Positions 63,780 to 64,000 of a stretch of DNA of 64,000 nt are shown here, piece after piece. The DNA is taken from positions 17,519-81,518 of the forward strand of contig NZ_CANMLV010000024.1 in NCBI RefSeq assembly GCF_947498825.1, in the 5' to 3' direction. The notes under the pieces are model-generated. The model made no database searches, was not told where the DNA came from, and saw only the letters and a program-made list of their open reading frames with translations. Position numbers and translations under genes: made by a program. Position 1 is the first letter of the stretch. Every line of letters begins with the position of its first letter. This stretch comes from an uncultured Cedecea sp. (GTDB taxonomy: Bacteria > Pseudomonadota > Gammaproteobacteria > Enterobacterales > Enterobacteriaceae).

Positions 63780-64000
63780 ATGGAAAACCCAGCCAGCCTG
63801 TTGAGACGTCTGAATCCTTACTGTGCACGTGCGATGGAAGGCGCAGCTTCGCTCTGTCAAACCCGCGCCCACGCGGAAATTTTACCGGAGCACTGGTTGC
63901 TGAAACTGCTGGAGCAGGGGGAGGGGGATCTCACTGTACTGGCACGCCGCTATGAGTGGGATATGGATGCACTCTGGCAGGACTTACTGGGCTGGCTGGA
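63780..64000 (+). CDS. tssH: TssH/ClpV, T6SS AAA+ ATPase (3' end outside window)
   Basis: The first 73 codons of ClpV, which disassembles contracted sheath for reuse. The visible N-terminus MENPASLLRRLNPYCARAMEGA, then CQTRAHAEILPEHWLLKLLEQGEGDL, is the Clp-N repeat domain that binds the TssC helix; AHAEILPEHWLLKLLE is very characteristic. ATG 63780 follows GAGAAAG. The Walker motifs lie beyond the window. Confidence 0.9.
   Translation, partial: MENPASLLRRLNPYCARAMEGAASLCQTRAHAEILPEHWLLKLLEQGEGDLTVLARRYEWDMDALWQDLLGWL

Overview
The window looks like a chromosomal segment of a member of the Enterobacterales. The glpACB/glpT, kefF/kefC and FecCD/FhuF-type genes are close to their E. coli counterparts as I remember them. 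The repeats resemble ERIC elements, and the T6SS gene order is one I associate with this order. The MR/P-like fimbrial operon recalls Morganellaceae, but the overall base composition (near 50% GC in the core genes) and the glp proteins fit other Enterobacterales families. I cannot name the genus. The host core is interrupted by AT-rich acquired blocks and several decayed mobile elements.

Layout: (1) 1-3206, the end of a ferric-siderophore ABC importer operon (two FecCD permeases, ATPase, FhuF-type reductase). (2) 3250-6447, two outer-membrane beta-barrel genes around a 1.4 kb AT-rich gap, with ERIC-like repeats and an orphan terminator. (3) 6464-7065, an apparently intact IS200/IS605-type element. 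(4) 7299-9727, the glutathione-gated K+ efflux pair kefF-kefC. (5) 9773-10784, a decayed IS3-family element. (6) 11033-18207, an AT-rich two-partner secretion locus (TpsB transporter, 1717-aa TpsA exoprotein, 110-aa presumed immunity protein), i.e. a probable contact-dependent toxin/immunity system. (7) 18813-24509, the urea ABC importer urtABCDE behind a strong sigma-54 promoter with an NtrC-like site. (8) 24576-36244, a minus-strand catabolic cluster: GntR/FCD regulator, three amidohydrolases, a complete peptide-type ABC importer and a PuuE-like polysaccharide-deacetylase-family enzyme. (9) 36517-40492, a flavin monooxygenase with an SsuABC-type importer, probably for organosulfur scavenging. 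(10) 40672-46386, anaerobic glycerol-3-phosphate dehydrogenase glpACB, divergent from glpT. (11) 46442-47310, gene and transposon debris. (12) 47884-56136, an eight-gene MR/P-like chaperone-usher fimbrial operon headed by an MrpJ-type regulator. (13) 56224-56647, an IS6/IS66 remnant ending in seven copies of an 8-bp repeat. (14) 57265-64000, the start of a type VI secretion cluster (tssB, tssC, tssK, tssL, an OmpA-domain protein, hcp, clpV).

The best candidate for an undescribed system is region 8. One importer feeds three different amidohydrolases and a PuuE-like enzyme. Two promoter regions share an almost identical 16-bp palindrome that could be the operator of the local GntR regulator, and the cluster sits beside a nitrogen-regulated urea importer. 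This suggests uptake and hydrolysis of a nitrogen-rich amide or heterocycle whose identity cannot be read from the sequence. The middle amidohydrolase lacks the usual N-terminal HxH metal motif. The second candidate is the toxin/immunity pair of region 6, whose C-terminal effector domain I cannot assign. All family calls here are from reading motifs; no database search was possible.
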